From the NCBI GenBank assembly GCA_036269075.1, contig DATASX010000033.1, positions 20,819-84,818 on the forward strand: a stretch of 64,000 bases of DNA. The letters run 5' to 3'. The DNA comes from Sporichthyaceae bacterium (GTDB lineage: Bacteria; Actinomycetota; Actinomycetes; Sporichthyales; Sporichthyaceae). A program made the translations under genes and the position numbers. Positions 25,442 to 34,653 of this stretch are shown piece after piece. Numbering within the stretch: the first letter of the stretch is position 1; each line of letters opens with the position of its first letter. The notes below the pieces were generated by a model. It was given only the letters and a program-made list of their open reading frames with translations, was not told where the DNA came from and did no database searches.

Positions 25442-27883
25442 TCAGTTGGCCGAACGGCGCCGCAGCCTCGGTTTCGGCAGCCGCGGGCGGAACGTGGCCA
25501 TCGCAGCCAGGCGGCTGCGCATCGGCCGGATCTGGAAGCGCAGCGACCGGGGCGCCAGCCAGTACCGGGCCCGGTCGGGCTTCGAGGCCGCAGTCGCGAT
25601 GTCCCGACGCACCCGCAGCACCGCGGTCCGCAACCGCTCGTGCTGCAAGCGCTGCCCGGCCCGCGGCGCATACCGGGCCCGCTCCACCGACGCGACGAGC
25701 TCCTCCAACTCGGCCCGCGTCCCGGCACTCAGCGCCACCTCGGCGGCCAGGGCGTCGCCTGCCTGACGTGGGGTGCGGTTGGTCGGCCAGACGTGCCCGA
25801 GATCGACCGCGTCGTCGCGCAGTTCCAGCCACGCCACCCGGGCGATCACGGCCGCTCCCTCGGGGCTGCCGCGCCAGGCGAGCGAGTGCCCGAAGGCCAC
25901 CTGCGCCCAGCGTCGGCGGCTGATGAACCACCGGATCAGCCGCGGCAGCGAGACCACGAACAGCCCGAGGAACGGCCACATGATCCACCAGGGGAACTGG
26001 TGCCCGCTCGGCGGCGGATTCAGCTTGTGGGTGCAGTTGGTCGGGTCCAGCGCGCACGAGTTGTTCCCCCCGGCGGACTGTGCCGGGGGCGGTGGCGGCG
26101 CCGATTGCGGCTGGTCCTGCGGCGGCGGGGGCGGCTGGTCGTTCTTGTGCTTGTGGTCCTTCGACGGCGGGGTCTTCTTCGCCGGCGTCAGCCAGTGCAA
26201 CGGACGCGGCTGGCTGCCGGCCGTGCCCGGGGTGGGCTCGAACCGGGTCCAGCCGACGTCGGGCAGGAAAAGTTCCGGCCAGGTGTGGGCGTCGTAGTTG
26301 GTGACCGTCCAGCCGTCCGGTCCGTCCTGCTTACCGGATGTGAATCCGACGGCCAACCGGGCCGGGATCCCCAAAGTGCGGGCCATCACGGCCATGGTCG
26401 CGGCGGCCTGCTCGGAGTACCCGTGGTGGGAGCTCAGGAACGCGGTGATCGCGGCGGTGCCGCTGCCGTGCGGGTGCAGGTCGTAGGTGAACCGGGCCGG
26501 GTCGCGGAAGAACTCCTGCAACCTCATGCCCGCCTCGAGCACGTCCTTCGCGCCGGTGGTGATCTGCTTGGCCTGCGCGGCGATCTGCGGCGGCAACCCC
26601 GGAAGCAACAGGAAGCGGGCCAGTGTCGGGTCCTTCGGCTCCGCACCGGTCAGCTGTGCCGGATCCGGGTCGACGACCAGTCCGACGGTCGACCAGGACT
26701 TCTCGGCGATCTGGTTGCGCCCGTCGCCGCTGAGGATGTCGCCGGTGGCCGCATCGAGCTTCCACTCGCCTCTGACCTCGACGTGGGTGGCCGGGCGCGG
26801 AATCGGCAGGAAGTCCGAGTCGATGTCGGGACGGGCCTGCACCGCGGCGTTCACCGGGGTCACCGGAATGCTCGCGGACAGCCCGAACGGAGCCGGCAGG
26901 ACGCCCTTCAGATCGCCGACCGAACGCACGCCGCCGCGCCATTCCGAGCCGTCGAAACTGTCCAGAACCGCCGACTCGAGGTACTCCTCGGCCGGCCACG
27001 GGGAATCGCTGTGGTGGAGGAACATCGGCTTCTCGGCCGGCGCCACGAGCAGGGTTCGCATCACCGACAGCGGGTCGCGGATCTGCAGCGGTGCGGGCGC
27101 CGGACCGACACCGTAGTTCCGCAGCAGGTTGCCGGTGACGCCCTGCAGCGCGAGCGGGACCAGCACGCACAGAACGAGCACGCCGGTGCCCGCGACCGCG
27201 GTCATCCGGCGGTTGCCGCCCGACTCGACGATGGTCGAATCGCCCCAGCGGGCGGCGCGGTCGCCGGTGCCCTCGACCAGCAGCATCAGATAACCCAGCG
27301 CCGGCAGGAGGAACATCAGCTCGCGCCAACTCTGCGCCAGCGCGGCGGCCGGGACGGCGTAGAGCACGGGAATGACCCAGGCGGCCAGGTCGGGGCGGCG
27401 GTACCCGACGGCGAGCGTGTCGACGGCGATCGCGGCAACGGAAGCCGCTATCAGGACGATCGCGACGATCCCGAACGTGGCGTGGTCCGGGGTCGCCATG
27501 CTTGTGAAGTCGCCGGTGCCGTCGTCGATCTGGTGGCCCAGGTGCCGCAGCGCCGAGGCGCCCGGCAGGAAACCGCGCGGTGCCCAGTCCGAGACCTGCA
27601 GCGCGAGGACGGCGAACAGCGCCGCGATCGCCTGCACGACGACGACCGCCGGCCGGGGCAGGCGCAGCGCCCGCCCGGCCGAGCCGACCACGAACAGCCC
27701 GGCGGCGAGGAACAGCGAGCGGGCCAACCACTGCCCGTCACGCACGACCGCGAGCAACGCGACCAGGCCGAGCGCGGTGGCGACGAAGCCGATCAGCGAG
27801 CGCCGGAGCTCAGCGCCCAGGCGGCGGGCCGGTTCGGGCCGGTGGGTGCCGGTCGGGGCCGGCGCGCTCAGGACCGTACTCAT
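25442..27883 (-). CDS. TgpA-like membrane transglutaminase-domain protein with Ser in place of the catalytic Cys
   Basis: The 813-residue product starts at ATG 27883, overlapping the DUF58 stop (ATGA). It has six or so N-terminal membrane helices (about 30-250), an extracytoplasmic region with a transglutaminase core (about 430-560), a Pro/Gln-rich linker, another helix (FPWWIMWPFLGLFVVSL) and a cytoplasmic Arg-rich tail, the layout of DUF3488/TgpA proteins. In the core, the usual GYCEQFA motif reads HHGYSEQAAATMAVMARTLG: S490 (codon TCC, 26414-26416) replaces the nucleophilic cysteine. H533 (YDAHTWPELF) and the FEPTPG motif are kept. It is therefore either a non-catalytic binding protein or an unusual serine variant. 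It is encoded third in a MoxR-DUF58-TgpA operon. Confidence 0.88.
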   Translation of the reverse strand: MSTVLSAPAPTGTHRPEPARRLGAELRRSLIGFVATALGLVALLAVVRDGQWLARSLFLAAGLFVVGSAGRALRLPRPAVVVVQAIAALFAVLALQVSDWAPRGFLPGASALRHLGHQIDDGTGDFTSMATPDHATFGIVAIVLIAASVAAIAVDTLAVGYRRPDLAAWVIPVLYAVPAAALAQSWRELMFLLPALGYLMLLVEGTGDRAARWGDSTIVESGGNRRMTAVAGTGVLVLCVLVPLALQGVTGNLLRNYGVGPAPAPLQIRDPLSVMRTLLVAPAEKPMFLHHSDSPWPAEEYLESAVLDSFDGSEWRGGVRSVGDLKGVLPAPFGLSASIPVTPVNAAVQARPDIDSDFLPIPRPATHVEVRGEWKLDAATGDILSGDGRNQIAEKSWSTVGLVVDPDPAQLTGAEPKDPTLARFLLLPGLPPQIAAQAKQITTGAKDVLEAGMRLQEFFRDPARFTYDLHPHGSGTAAITAFLSSHHGYSEQAAATMAVMARTLGIPARLAVGFTSGKQDGPDGWTVTNYDAHTWPELFLPDVGWTRFEPTPGTAGSQPRPLHWLTPAKKTPPSKDHKHKNDQPPPPPQDQPQSAPPPPPAQSAGGNNSCALDPTNCTHKLNPPPSGHQFPWWIMWPFLGLFVVSLPRLIRWFISRRRWAQVAFGHSLAWRGSPEGAAVIARVAWLELRDDAVDLGHVWPTNRTPRQAGDALAAEVALSAGTRAELEELVASVERARYAPRAGQRLQHERLRTAVLRVRRDIATAASKPDRARYWLAPRSLRFQIRPMRSRLAAMATFRPRLPKPRLRRRSAN

Positions 27884-29178
27884 GCCGCACCCGGCCGCGG
27901 CTCCGAGCGGACGCCGACCCGCTGCCAGACCTCGGCGACGTCGTCGCCGGCCCGCACGGTGGCCACTCCCCAACCTCGGTTGCGGAAAACCGCCTCGTGG
28001 TCGGCCGATCCGCCTCCACGGGACCGCCGGCGACCGCCGCGACCCCAGGTGTCGACATCGAGCACCAGCGCGATGGCGACCGTGCCCGCCCGTCGCCGGG
28101 CAGCCAATTCCTCGGCGTCCGCGGTCGACAGGTCACCCACGATCGCCACCAGCACACCGTCGCCACCGAGGCCGCTGAATCGGCCAGGTTCCAGCAGCCG
28201 CCGAGTCTTCGAGGCCTCCAGCACCGCCAGGCCGTCCAGGTAGGTGTGCTCGACGCCGGGGCCCGGGGGCAACACCTCAGGCACCAGCGCGCCGAGGCCG
28301 ATGCCGCTCTCGCAGATCGCCCGCAACGCGAAGCGCCGCGCGAGTAGCTGCACGCCGATCGAGGCGGCTGCCGAGACCGCCCACTCCAGCGAGGAGTCCA
28401 GCCCCTCGCCGCGGTGCGCCTCGGCCCGGCTGTCGAGCAGCAGGGTGGCCCGGGTCTGCGGCGGGTGCTCCTCCTGACGCACCATCAGTTCGCCACGACG
28501 GGCGGTGACCCGCCAGTTGATGCGCCGCATCGAGTCGCCCCGGCGGTACTCGCGGACCGCGAGGTCGTCGTCGCCGGCGGTCGGCGGATGGGTCTTGCGG
28601 GTGTCGCTGGTACCGGCGACCTCGGCCCCGAACCGCAGGTGCGGCAAGGGATGCACCTTCGGGATCACGACCAGGTCGTCGGTGCCGGAGATCGAGCGGT
28701 CGACGCCGGACATTCCGAACGGGTCGGTCAGCCGCAACGTCAACGGACCCACCGGGTGGCGGCCCCGCACCAAGCAGTCGACCTGGTAGCGGGCCTCGGC
28801 CGTGGCCGCGGCCGCCAGGCCACGCACTGCGAACCGGGTCCGCCCCGCCAGCCCGACCGGCAGGGTGTCGGCCGCCAGCAGCAACCCGCACCCGGTCAGC
28901 CCGTTGTTCGCCACCGCTACCGTCACCGTGGCCTGCTCACCGGCAGAGACCCGGCCCGGCTCGATCCGCCGCGAGGCACGGACCTGGTGCCGGGTGCGGT
29001 GCACCAGCAGCAGGCAGACCGGCGGCAGGAACAGCAGGAGGACCGCGACCCGGACCAGGATCATCTGGTGCAGCGGCAGTCCGACGACCATCGCCACCAA
29101 TCCCGCCGCGACCGAGAACCGGCCGCGCCAGGTCAGCTCCCGCGTCAGGCGCACCAGACGGGCGCGAACTGCCGTCAC
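27880..29178 (-). CDS. DUF58-domain membrane protein
   Basis: This 432-residue protein starts at GTG 29178 and overlaps both neighbours by four bases. It has two N-terminal membrane helices (VAAGLVAMVVGLPL and VRVAVLLLFLPPVCLLLV), a beta-rich region, and the DUF58 signature DLAVREYRRGDSMRRINWRVTAR followed by GELMVRQEEHP. DUF58 proteins carry a von Willebrand A-like domain and work with MoxR AAA+ ATPases, probably in maturation or assembly of envelope or secreted complexes. The operon order here (MoxR, DUF58, transglutaminase) is the standard actinobacterial arrangement. Confidence 0.9.
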   Translation of the reverse strand: MTAVRARLVRLTRELTWRGRFSVAAGLVAMVVGLPLHQMILVRVAVLLLFLPPVCLLLVHRTRHQVRASRRIEPGRVSAGEQATVTVAVANNGLTGCGLLLAADTLPVGLAGRTRFAVRGLAAAATAEARYQVDCLVRGRHPVGPLTLRLTDPFGMSGVDRSISGTDDLVVIPKVHPLPHLRFGAEVAGTSDTRKTHPPTAGDDDLAVREYRRGDSMRRINWRVTARRGELMVRQEEHPPQTRATLLLDSRAEAHRGEGLDSSLEWAVSAAASIGVQLLARRFALRAICESGIGLGALVPEVLPPGPGVEHTYLDGLAVLEASKTRRLLEPGRFSGLGGDGVLVAIVGDLSTADAEELAARRRAGTVAIALVLDVDTWGRGGRRRSRGGGSADHEAVFRNRGWGVATVRAGDDVAEVWQRVGVRSEPRPGAA

Positions 29179-30155
29179 GACATCTCCGGCAACGGCACCT
29201 TGCGGATAATGTCGGCCAGCACGCTGGAGGCGGTCTTGCGCGCCACCTGCGCCTCCGAGGTGACCATGAGGCGGTGAGCCAGCACGGAGTCGGCCAGGCG
29301 CTGGATGTCGTCGGGCAGCACGTACTCGCGGCCGGCGATCGCGGCGGCGGCACGGCCCATGCGGACCAGTTGCAGGGTCGCTCGCGGCGAGGCGCCGAGT
29401 TGCAGGTCGTCATGGGTCCGCGTGGCGGTGGTGATGTCGACGACGTACTGCACGATGTCGTCGGAGACGTGGATCTCCCGGACGGCCTCGATCATCCGCA
29501 CCACCGTGCGGGCGTCGGCGACCGGTTGCATCGAGTCCAACGGCGAGACCTGCCCGTGCCCGCGCACCATCGCGACCTCCGCGGCCTGCGACGGATAGCC
29601 CATCGACAGCCGGACGGTGAACCGGTCGCGCTGGGCCTCGGGCAGCGAGTACGTGCCCTCCATCTCCACCGGGTTCTGCGTGGCGACGACGATGAACGGC
29701 GCGCCGAGTTCGTAGGTCGTGCCGTCGACGGTGACCTGGGACTCCTCCATGGCCTCCAGCAAGGCCGACTGCGTCTTCGGCGAGGCCCGGTTGATCTCGT
29801 CGCCGATCACCACGTTGGCGAACACCGCGCCCGGTTGGAACTCGAACTCGCGCAGGTGCATGTTCCAGATCGACACCCCGGTTATGTCCGAGGGCAGCAG
29901 GTCCGGGGTGAACTGGATGCGCTTGGACGAACAGTCGATGGATTTCGCCAACGCCTTCGACAGCAGGGTCTTGCCGACGCCGGGGATGTCTTCGATCAGC
30001 AGGTGGCCCTCGGCGAGCAGCACGGTCAGCGCCAGCCGGACCGAGTCCGGCTTGCCGATGACGACCGCGTCGATCGCCTGCTGGATCCGCCCTGCGGTCT
30101 CGGCCACCTCGCGCACCGACACCGGATCGAGGCTGTCGTGGATCGAAGTCGTCAC
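29175..30155 (-). CDS. MoxR-family AAA+ ATPase
   Basis: GTG 30155 follows GGAGGAAAA. The 326-residue chaperone-like ATPase has Walker A EDIPGVGKTLLSKALA, the MoxR signature RIQFTPDLLPSDITG, Walker B VVIGDEINRASPKTQSALLEAM, sensor 1 VVATQNPVEMEGTYSLPEAQRDRF with the arginine finger region, and a C-terminal lid with LGASPRATLQLVR. MoxR proteins use ATP to remodel or activate partner proteins, usually VWA-domain proteins such as the DUF58 product encoded next. It is first in the three-gene operon. Confidence 0.93.
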   Translation of the reverse strand: MTTSIHDSLDPVSVREVAETAGRIQQAIDAVVIGKPDSVRLALTVLLAEGHLLIEDIPGVGKTLLSKALAKSIDCSSKRIQFTPDLLPSDITGVSIWNMHLREFEFQPGAVFANVVIGDEINRASPKTQSALLEAMEESQVTVDGTTYELGAPFIVVATQNPVEMEGTYSLPEAQRDRFTVRLSMGYPSQAAEVAMVRGHGQVSPLDSMQPVADARTVVRMIEAVREIHVSDDIVQYVVDITTATRTHDDLQLGASPRATLQLVRMGRAAAAIAGREYVLPDDIQRLADSVLAHRLMVTSEAQVARKTASSVLADIIRKVPLPEMS

Positions 30156-30224
30156 GTTTTCCTCCGTCGACCTGGCGGTCGGTCCGGCCGGACCGTCCGC
30201 CGACTAATCAAATTGGGGTGTTGC

Positions 30225-31796
30225 TCAGTGCACTCCGTACGCGTTGATCACGGTCTCCGCAACGGTCGCGCCGGTCGCGGACTTCGCGGAGACCCGCAAC
30301 GACACCGTTCCGGGCTTGCCGAGCGCCGGGACCTTCGCGCTGCGGTTGTTGCCGCTGCCGGTGACCGCGACGTTCTGCCAGGTCTTACCGCCGTCGCCGG
30401 ACCACTCCAGCGTCATCGACGCGACGTCGGGGAAGTCAGCGACCGACAGCGCGACGGTGGTGGCCGCGTTGCTCGCCGCCTGGTTCCGGTTGTTGAGGCC
30501 TGCGGGGAGCATGCGGATCGAGCCCGGCTGCGGCTGGCCGTGCACGATCACGATCACGTTGGGTTTCGGGTGGGTCCTCGTCGATCCGCCTGCCTGGAAG
30601 TACCACTTCGCACCGACCGTCGTGGACAGGTCGATCTCGTGTCCTTGGCGGCTCGCAGTCAGTTCGACCGTGTACCAGTGCGCCGCGACGGTGTCGACCG
30701 GCAGGCTGATCGACTGGCCCGAGCCGACCTGCTTGCCGTCCTTGTAGAGGGTGTAGCTGAAGTCCTGCTGCTGGGCCTGGCACTCGTCGAGCTTGACCCC
30801 GTTGCCGGCCCAGGCACAGATCGGCGGGCCCCCGCCGACGCGCAAGTTGTTGCCGGACAGGTAGATCGCCGGGCTGTTCGGCCGCGGCGACCAGACGCCG
30901 TGGCCCCAGCTCTCCTGGTAGGACTTACCTGCCGCATACACGTGCGGAGTCGCGTTCTCGGTAAGGAATTCCGTGGCGTCGCGGCTGTTCTCGGTCAGCC
31001 GGGTGGTCCACTGCAGGCCCGGCGTCCGGTAATCGGTCTGCTTGCCGAGCGCCGGCACGGCGACACCGATGCCGGTGATCGGGCTCCCGTCGGGGTTCAG
31101 CGCCTCGAGGCCGAAGTTCGAGGTCTGCGCGGCGTCCAACGTCGCTACATCGAGGTCGACCCGGGCCAACTGCTTCGGGTTGGCCTTGACGGTGACGTCG
31201 CCGGGCATGCCTGTGAACGACTTCGCGAGGTCGTAGCGGACCGGGCTCGGGTCGGCGCCGCGTTTGGTGAGCACGCCGTGCACGCCGAGCCGAATCGCCT
31301 TGGCGGCGCTGGGATCGGCCAGCACATAGGTGCTCTCACCCGGCCAGACGATTCCGTTGTCGGCGATCCAAGCCCGCTGTTTGTGACCCACCGTCACGGA
31401 CGGCACCACCGCGAGCCCGCTGGTCGTCAGGTTCGAGTCGCCGACGTCGAAGGATACCTTGCCGGCCTTGCCGGTGTCGAACACGAGCTTGGTCGGGCCG
31501 GAGATCTGGACGACGCGCACGGCCACCGTCAGCGTCGGGTACTCGGTGATGTAGCCACCGACCGCGTAACGCCCGGCCGGGACCGCGGTGGCCGCCCCGG
31601 AGTTCGCCGAGTAGGTCTTCCCGTTGGACAGGTCGATCAGCGAGGCCTGCATGTCCTCGGTCCCACCGGACCGGTTCAGGTAGCCGACCTGGATGCTCGC
31701 CGCGGCGGCATTCGCCGGGACGCCGGTCAGGCCGGCCCCCGCCGCGGCGACTGCGGCCACGGCGGCGACGGTGCGTCCGATCACTTTGCTCCTCAT
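30225..31796 (-). CDS. Large secreted protein of unknown function
   Basis: The 523-residue product starts at ATG 31796, overlapping the TetR stop (ATGA). MRSKVIGRTVAAVAAVAAAG begins a clear signal peptide cleaved near ANAAA. The mature protein is beta-rich, with repeated Ig-like or carbohydrate-binding-like stretches and several small domains, but no catalytic motif is recognised. Two cysteines lie in GGPPICAWAGNGVKLDECQ. The last 100 residues (ASMTLEWSGDGGKTWQNVAV, VPALGKPGTVSLRVSAKSA) look like a fibronectin/Ig-type domain. The family is not recognised. Coupling to a TetR gene suggests regulated expression. Confidence 0.7.
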   Translation of the reverse strand: MRSKVIGRTVAAVAAVAAAGAGLTGVPANAAAASIQVGYLNRSGGTEDMQASLIDLSNGKTYSANSGAATAVPAGRYAVGGYITEYPTLTVAVRVVQISGPTKLVFDTGKAGKVSFDVGDSNLTTSGLAVVPSVTVGHKQRAWIADNGIVWPGESTYVLADPSAAKAIRLGVHGVLTKRGADPSPVRYDLAKSFTGMPGDVTVKANPKQLARVDLDVATLDAAQTSNFGLEALNPDGSPITGIGVAVPALGKQTDYRTPGLQWTTRLTENSRDATEFLTENATPHVYAAGKSYQESWGHGVWSPRPNSPAIYLSGNNLRVGGGPPICAWAGNGVKLDECQAQQQDFSYTLYKDGKQVGSGQSISLPVDTVAAHWYTVELTASRQGHEIDLSTTVGAKWYFQAGGSTRTHPKPNVIVIVHGQPQPGSIRMLPAGLNNRNQAASNAATTVALSVADFPDVASMTLEWSGDGGKTWQNVAVTGSGNNRSAKVPALGKPGTVSLRVSAKSATGATVAETVINAYGVH

Positions 31797-32449
31797 GACT
31801 TCGGCGGTTGGGGTCGCAGCAGCAGGCCGACGGCGACCTGCAGGCCGATCGGGTCCGGTGGGTCGCCGGTGATCAGGTCGGTCCATACCCAGGAACTCGC
31901 GGTGCGCACGAGGATCTCGGCCAACTCGTCCAGCGCCACCGGGTGCGGCAGACAGCCGCCGGCGCGTTCCTGGCGCAGCAACTTCTCGACCGACTCCACC
32001 AGTCGACCGTGCAGGCCGCCGTCGCGGGTGGCGAGCAACCGCAGCGCGCGCTCCGGGTCGCGGGAGACCACCGCCTGCAGCTCCGGCGACCGGTGCGCCT
32101 TCTCGACCCAGAGCCCGAGGACCCGGGCGAGGTAGGCCGAGCCGGTCCCCTCGGCGGCAGTCACGCACTCGAGCAGCAACGGCTCGACGACCGACCAGAT
32201 CACCTCGAGGAGCAACTGGTCGCGGTTGCCGACCCAGCGGAACAAGGTGGTGCGGTCCACCCCGAGCTCGGCGGACAACCGGGCCATGTCCAACCGCTCG
32301 TTGGCCGCGATCATGTCGCGGGCCTGCGCCAGCACGCTGGCGACCTGCGGCGTCCGGGCATGCTCGGTGGACGGCAGCAGCAGGCCGTCCAGCAACTCCG
32401 GCGCCGAGCGCGAGGTGTGCCGGCGGCGCCGGGTCGCGTCTAGCGCCAC
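31793..32449 (-). CDS. TetR/AcrR-family (QsdR-like) transcriptional regulator
   Basis: GTG 32449 starts the gene, overlapping the upstream hydrolase by 10 bases. The 218-residue product has the DNA-binding helix-turn-helix near residues 52-80: MARLSAELGVDRTTLFRWVGNRDQLLLEVI, written here as MARLSAELGVDRTTLF and RWVGNRDQLLLEV, which resembles the QsdR group of TetR regulators linked to hydrolase genes. The C-terminal ligand domain is helical. The N-terminal 35 residues are basic and poorly conserved. It probably regulates its own operon, perhaps through the AACGTT cluster upstream of the hydrolase. Confidence 0.8.
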   Translation of the reverse strand: MALDATRRRRHTSRSAPELLDGLLLPSTEHARTPQVASVLAQARDMIAANERLDMARLSAELGVDRTTLFRWVGNRDQLLLEVIWSVVEPLLLECVTAAEGTGSAYLARVLGLWVEKAHRSPELQAVVSRDPERALRLLATRDGGLHGRLVESVEKLLRQERAGGCLPHPVALDELAEILVRTASSWVWTDLITGDPPDPIGLQVAVGLLLRPQPPKS

Positions 32450-33675
32450 GAGCCGGAGTCCGTAGAGCCGAGCCCGAGGCAGTAGTAGGCGGCGTCGATG
32501 AGACTTTGGCCGCGCCGGCCGATCGTGACGGCCGAGGACATCCGGTTCATGGTGTAGCCGAACGACATCCCGTGGGCCGGGTCGGCGAAACCGACACAGC
32601 CACCGAATCCCGTGTGGCCGAAGGCATCCGAGCCCAGCAGCAGCGAGTCCTGCCGGCGTTCCGGTCGCCATCGGTTGTCCACGGAAAGCATGTATCCCAG
32701 GCCGAGGCGGAAGTTGTGCCGCAACGTGTGGTCCCAGCCGGCCGAGTGCGCGGTCGACATCCAGGCGACCGCGGCGGAGTCGAAGCAGACCCCGTTGTGG
32801 TCGACCCCGGGGAATGCCAACGGCTCGTAGAGTCCGGCCAGAGCCCGCGCGTTGGCAATCCCACCCCCGCTGGGGATCTCAGCGCCATGGGCCTCGCGAG
32901 AGTTGAAGTTGTGCTGACCCGGCGTCAGATAGCCGCCCGAGTTGCCGAACTGGAGCCCTGGGATCGACTCCGGGTCGGCGGTCAGCAGGAAGAACTCCGC
33001 GGCGGTGGTTGGGTCGATCTCGGGCAGCAGGATCGGCGCGATGCGCGGTTCGATCTGTGGTGGCGCCCCGATCCAGAAGTCGAGCCCGAGCGGACCGGCG
33101 AGTTCGTCGGCGAAGTAGCGCCCGAGCGAACGACCGTCGGTGCGTCGGACCAACGCGTCGAGGATGTAGCCGTAGGTCATCGCCGCGTAGCCTTGCTGCT
33201 GCCCCGGCGGGAAGAACGGTGCCTCGGCCGCGATCAGGTCGGCCATCAACTCGGCGTCGAAGAACGCCCCCGCGGGCAGCGGGGCCCGGATCGCGAGCAC
33301 CCCGGAGCGGTGCGTCAGGACGTCGTGGACGGTGACCTGGTCCTTGCCCTTGCGGGCGAACTCCGGCCAGTACGCCGCCACGGGGCGTTCCAGGTCGATC
33401 TCGCCACGGCCGGCGAGCAGGTGGATGCACGTGCTGGCGGCACCCTTGGTCGCCGAGAAGATCACGCTGACGGTGTCGCGGTCCCACGGCCTTCCGACGT
33501 CCGCGTCGGCCACGCCACCCCACAGGTCGACGACCGTCGCCCCACCCACCCGCACACACACCGAGGCACCGAGCTCTGCCCGCAGGCGGAAGTTGCGCTC
33601 GAACTCGTCGCGTACTGCGCCGAAGCCCTCGGCGCAGAAACCGTCCACCATCAGGTCGGTGGTCGTCTCGGTCAT
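32440..33675 (-). CDS. Class C beta-lactamase-related serine hydrolase (EstB-like esterase)
   Basis: The 411-residue product is a cytoplasmic-type serine hydrolase of the beta-lactamase/EstB family. The nucleophile motif S-x-x-K is SVIFSATKGAAS, the tyrosine motif is YAAMTYGYILDALVRR, and the third motif is FGHTGFGGCVGFADP (H-T-G). DVLTHRSGVL is the conserved strand and turn before it. No signal peptide is seen. These enzymes hydrolyse small esters, lactones or amides. The downstream overlapping QsdR-like TetR gene makes an ester or lactone signal a reasonable guess for the inducer, but this is not shown. Confidence 0.88.
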   Translation of the reverse strand: MTETTTDLMVDGFCAEGFGAVRDEFERNFRLRAELGASVCVRVGGATVVDLWGGVADADVGRPWDRDTVSVIFSATKGAASTCIHLLAGRGEIDLERPVAAYWPEFARKGKDQVTVHDVLTHRSGVLAIRAPLPAGAFFDAELMADLIAAEAPFFPPGQQQGYAAMTYGYILDALVRRTDGRSLGRYFADELAGPLGLDFWIGAPPQIEPRIAPILLPEIDPTTAAEFFLLTADPESIPGLQFGNSGGYLTPGQHNFNSREAHGAEIPSGGGIANARALAGLYEPLAFPGVDHNGVCFDSAAVAWMSTAHSAGWDHTLRHNFRLGLGYMLSVDNRWRPERRQDSLLLGSDAFGHTGFGGCVGFADPAHGMSFGYTMNRMSSAVTIGRRGQSLIDAAYYCLGLGSTDSGSWR

Positions 33676-34013
33676 CGAAGATCCGTTTCGCGGTGGGAGC
33701 GACGAGCCGGGTTCCGGGACGGGACGACCAGCCTGCGCAACGTTAGGTCAGAACGTTGCCGTTCACAACGTTTGTCCGATTTGTTGCATTTGTGCACCTC
33801 CTGCTTGCCCGGGCCGTTGGGACTCGGCACCGACGCCGGGCGTTCGCCACCAGGATCGCAATCGGGAGTCCGCGGCGCCAAGTGGTCCGTACCGTGCGGA
33901 ATGTCGTGATCCGAGAGGTCGGCCTCGAGTTCAGGCTCGGCAGCGGCCGACGCGGCCGGTGGTGTGACGCGATACACACGTTCGCGAGGAGCCCAGCCTG
34001 CAGGCGCGGCCGG
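33676..34013. other. Intergenic region upstream of the EstB-like operon
   Basis: About 340 bases. It has markedly lower GC than its surroundings at 33735-33800 and contains three AACGTT sites. Short frames on both strands (for example 33672-33977 minus, 33756-34022 plus) lack third-position GC bias and are not called. Confidence 0.45.
33739..33772. promoter_or_regulatory. Three AACGTT sites upstream of the EstB-TetR operon
   Basis: AACGTT occurs at 33739-33744, 33752-33757 and 33767-33772, 13 and 15 bases apart, 64-97 bases upstream of the hydrolase start. Each hexamer is itself palindromic. The group is a good candidate operator for the QsdR-like regulator of the operon. Confidence 0.5.
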
Positions 34014-34346
34014 TCAGGCTGAGGCGGCAACCCACCCGGAGGCAGCGGGCAGGTCTCGCACCGCGGCGAGGCTGTCCAGACCGAACTGGCGCACCTTGCG
34101 CGCGAGTGAGCCGCCGGCGCGCACGAGCAGTTCCAACTCGACCTCGGCGGCGAGGACCAACAGAACCTCCGCAGTGGCTGGGTTCAGCATGTCCAGACCG
34201 GTGAGGTCCAACCGACGAATCCCACGACGGGCCTCGCGCGACAACGCCTCCGCCAAATCGGCCTGACGGGCCCGCGGCGCGCGGCCGGCGATGCGCACCG
34301 TGCCGGGATCCAACTTGTCGCGGGTGACCACGAAGGTCTCGTCCAT
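34014..34346 (-). CDS. STAS-like protein lacking the usual phosphorylation motif
   Basis: ATG 34346 follows GAGGAGG. The 110-residue product resembles a STAS domain: GTVRIAGRAPRARQADLAEAL, then IRRLDLTGLDMLNPATAEVLLVLAAE, then VELELLVRAGGSLARKVRQFGLDSL. At the position of the D-S-x-G site in anti-anti-sigma factors it reads LNPATAE, so the regulated serine appears to be absent, although a threonine is near. It could be a constitutively binding antagonist or a non-sigma STAS scaffold. It is one of four single-domain STAS genes in the window. Confidence 0.65.
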   Translation of the reverse strand: MDETFVVTRDKLDPGTVRIAGRAPRARQADLAEALSREARRGIRRLDLTGLDMLNPATAEVLLVLAAEVELELLVRAGGSLARKVRQFGLDSLAAVRDLPAASGWVAASA

Positions 34347-34653
34347 CAAGCCTCCTCGCGGTCGAAGACCCCCCGACCGGTCACCTGTGCGACCGGGTAC
34401 CGAAGCCGATCACTACCCGTCCAAGACCGGCAGCCAATCCGCTTCGAGCCATAAATTTCCCGACGAACCCGGACAAAACCCCAACAAAGCCACGGGGAAT
34501 CACCCGTCCGGCCCCCGGGGTGCGCGGGCCGGCAGGGGGCCGCGTGTGACGGAAGTCCCGCTCTTCGGGCCGGTGGTTGAGAGCGCGATCACGGCGACCG
34601 TCATGCCGCCTGCGCAACGGTGACGAAACAGATTCCCCAGGCGTGGAGGCCAA
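34347..34653. other. Intergenic region before the ABM-like gene cluster
   Basis: About 307 bases between the divergent STAS-like gene and the first ABM-like gene. Nothing coding is seen. It is GC-poor near 34440-34490, where promoters may lie, and ends with GGAGG, the RBS of the next gene. Confidence 0.4.

Noticed and set aside
33672..33977. 101-codon frame on the minus strand overlapping the hydrolase start
   Set aside because: Third-position GC is low in much of the frame, no RBS is seen, and it covers the probable promoter and AACGTT sites.
33756..34022. 88-codon frame on the plus strand
   Set aside because: It is Arg-rich, lacks codon bias and an RBS, and lies in the same regulatory region.
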